Shown piece by piece: positions 63,610 to 64,000 of a DNA stretch of 64,000 bases (the stretch's first letter is position 1; every line of letters begins with the position of its first letter). The stretch is from Lottiidibacillus patelloidae (lineage in GTDB: Bacteria > Bacillota > Bacilli > Bacillales > SA5d-4). Both the position numbers and the translations under genes were made by a program. A model generated the notes under the pieces. The model saw only the letters and a program-made list of their open reading frames with translations. It was not told the DNA's origin and did no database searches. Location: positions 310,001-374,000 of the forward strand of contig NZ_NPIA01000003.1 in NCBI RefSeq assembly GCF_002262935.1. Direction: 5' to 3'.

Positions 63610-63805
63610 CTTTATCTTCCTCCTTTTTCTCTACTATCCGATCGTTAATTACACCAATAATAATTAAAATTGAACCTAAAAGAGCTAATACAACAGCACT
63701 TGGAAATAAAGTTGCTGCAAGCGTTTCATTTGCAAAAACAGTCACAATTCCCCCAAAGTACAATGCTGCTGCAATAAATATTAAAACTAAGCCAGCTTTG
63801 AGCAT
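63590..63805 (-). CDS. Small two-helix membrane protein
   Basis: A 71-residue protein with two hydrophobic helices (residues 3-21 and 34-55) and a charged tail (RIVEKKEEDKDDLSKY). The ATG at 63805 has GGGGGAA upstream; a frame to 63817 is slightly longer. Forms an overlapping pair with the YbjQ gene. No family name recognised. Confidence 0.75.
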   Translation of the reverse strand: MLKAGLVLIFIAAALYFGGIVTVFANETLAATLFPSAVVLALLGSILIIIGVINDRIVEKKEEDKDDLSKY

Positions 63806-63898
63806 AACTTCCCCCAATAAGGTATTTTTTGTATAACTTCATTATACTAGAATTTCCCTATTTATTCCTAATTATTTGCAATAGTTTACCTGATATTT

Positions 63899-64000
63899 TT
63901 ATGGTGTTACCTTTACTATTTCCAGCAATGACTCGGTTACTAAATTATCCTTTTCAATTCCTTTTGCATTTTCATACATGCTAGCTAATTCTTCAAACCA
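63899..64000 (-). CDS. C-terminal end of a gene running off the window
   Basis: The last 33 codons of an open frame that enters at 64000: ...WFEELASMYENAKGIEKDNL then VTESLLEIVKVTP and TAA at 63901-63899. Amino-acid composition is protein-like and amphipathic. Only a fragment is visible, so no function can be assigned. Confidence 0.5.
   Translation of the reverse strand, partial: WFEELASMYENAKGIEKDNLVTESLLEIVKVTP

Overview
This AT-rich window reads as chromosome of an aerobic, endospore-forming member of the Bacillaceae. The evidence is small acid-soluble spore proteins of the O, H and L types, the sporulation-phosphorelay accessory proteins KapB and KapD, the B. subtilis-type alkylpyrone pair BcsA/YpbQ, the double dynamin DynA, and strong AGGAGG ribosome binding sites with frequent GTG and TTG starts. 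From about 7 kb to 60 kb many genes follow the order of the B. subtilis ypb-ypc-ypd-ype-ypg-yph-ypi-ypj segment in reverse (ypjP, ypiP-like, brxA/yphP, ypgR, ypgQ, ypeQ-ypeP, ypdQ, sspL, ypcP, ypbS, ypbQ, bcsA, dynA/ypbR), with unrelated blocks inserted between them. I see no rRNA, tRNA, CRISPR array, intact insertion sequence or prophage.

Layout. 0-6 kb: PlsY, a YdjO-type cold protein, DinB-like and YozE proteins, an orphan sensor kinase and a diguanylate cyclase. 6-10 kb: a DUF1835 protein, dfrA-thyA, the L,D-transpeptidase YkuD and YpjP. 10-15 kb: KapB/KapD, TrhO, SspO, SspH, a double GNAT enzyme and intergenic repeat copy A. 15-25 kb: MgtC-like protein, YpiP-like methyltransferase, bacilliredoxin BrxA, CvfC/YpgR, an NlpC/P60 wall hydrolase, an ABC exporter, YpgQ, methionine aminopeptidase, AlkD and a 2Fe-2S ferredoxin. 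25-30 kb: threonine aldolase, acyl-CoA thioesterase, CvfB and formate-THF ligase. 30-37 kb: cold-shock protein, an AhpD-like enzyme with an in-frame TGA at its catalytic cysteine, two RNase H-like proteins, SspL and exonuclease YpcP. 37-47 kb: oligoendopeptidase, a thiamin-type ECF transporter under a TPP riboswitch, an AEC carrier and glycyl-tRNA synthetase under a T-box. 47-53 kb: nested repeats including copy B, an MFS protein, a second PlsY, fumarase and a sulfurtransferase. 53-64 kb: ypbS, bcsA-ypbQ, a PAP2 enzyme, DynA, cytochrome bd subunits and a YbjQ-family gene.

Genes that act together. thyA and dfrA form the dTMP/folate couple, and fhs feeds one-carbon units to the same pool. kapD and kapB act on entry into sporulation, and the orphan kinase upstream has a KinA-like histidine box. 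ykoE-ykoD-ykoC form one thiamin-regulated transport operon. bcsA and ypbQ make and methylate alkylpyrones. ypeQ-ypeP is a translationally coupled pair next to a second RNase H-like gene.

The observation most worth following is the AhpD-like gene at 30826-31356. Its reading frame is intact except for one TGA exactly where the catalytic cysteine of CxxC belongs, and a perfect 7-bp hairpin starts on the next base. This could be a selenoprotein or another UGA recoding, or simply a nonsense mutation. Second is a pair of roughly 290-300 bp structured intergenic repeats whose terminal hairpin shows a compensatory base-pair change between copies.
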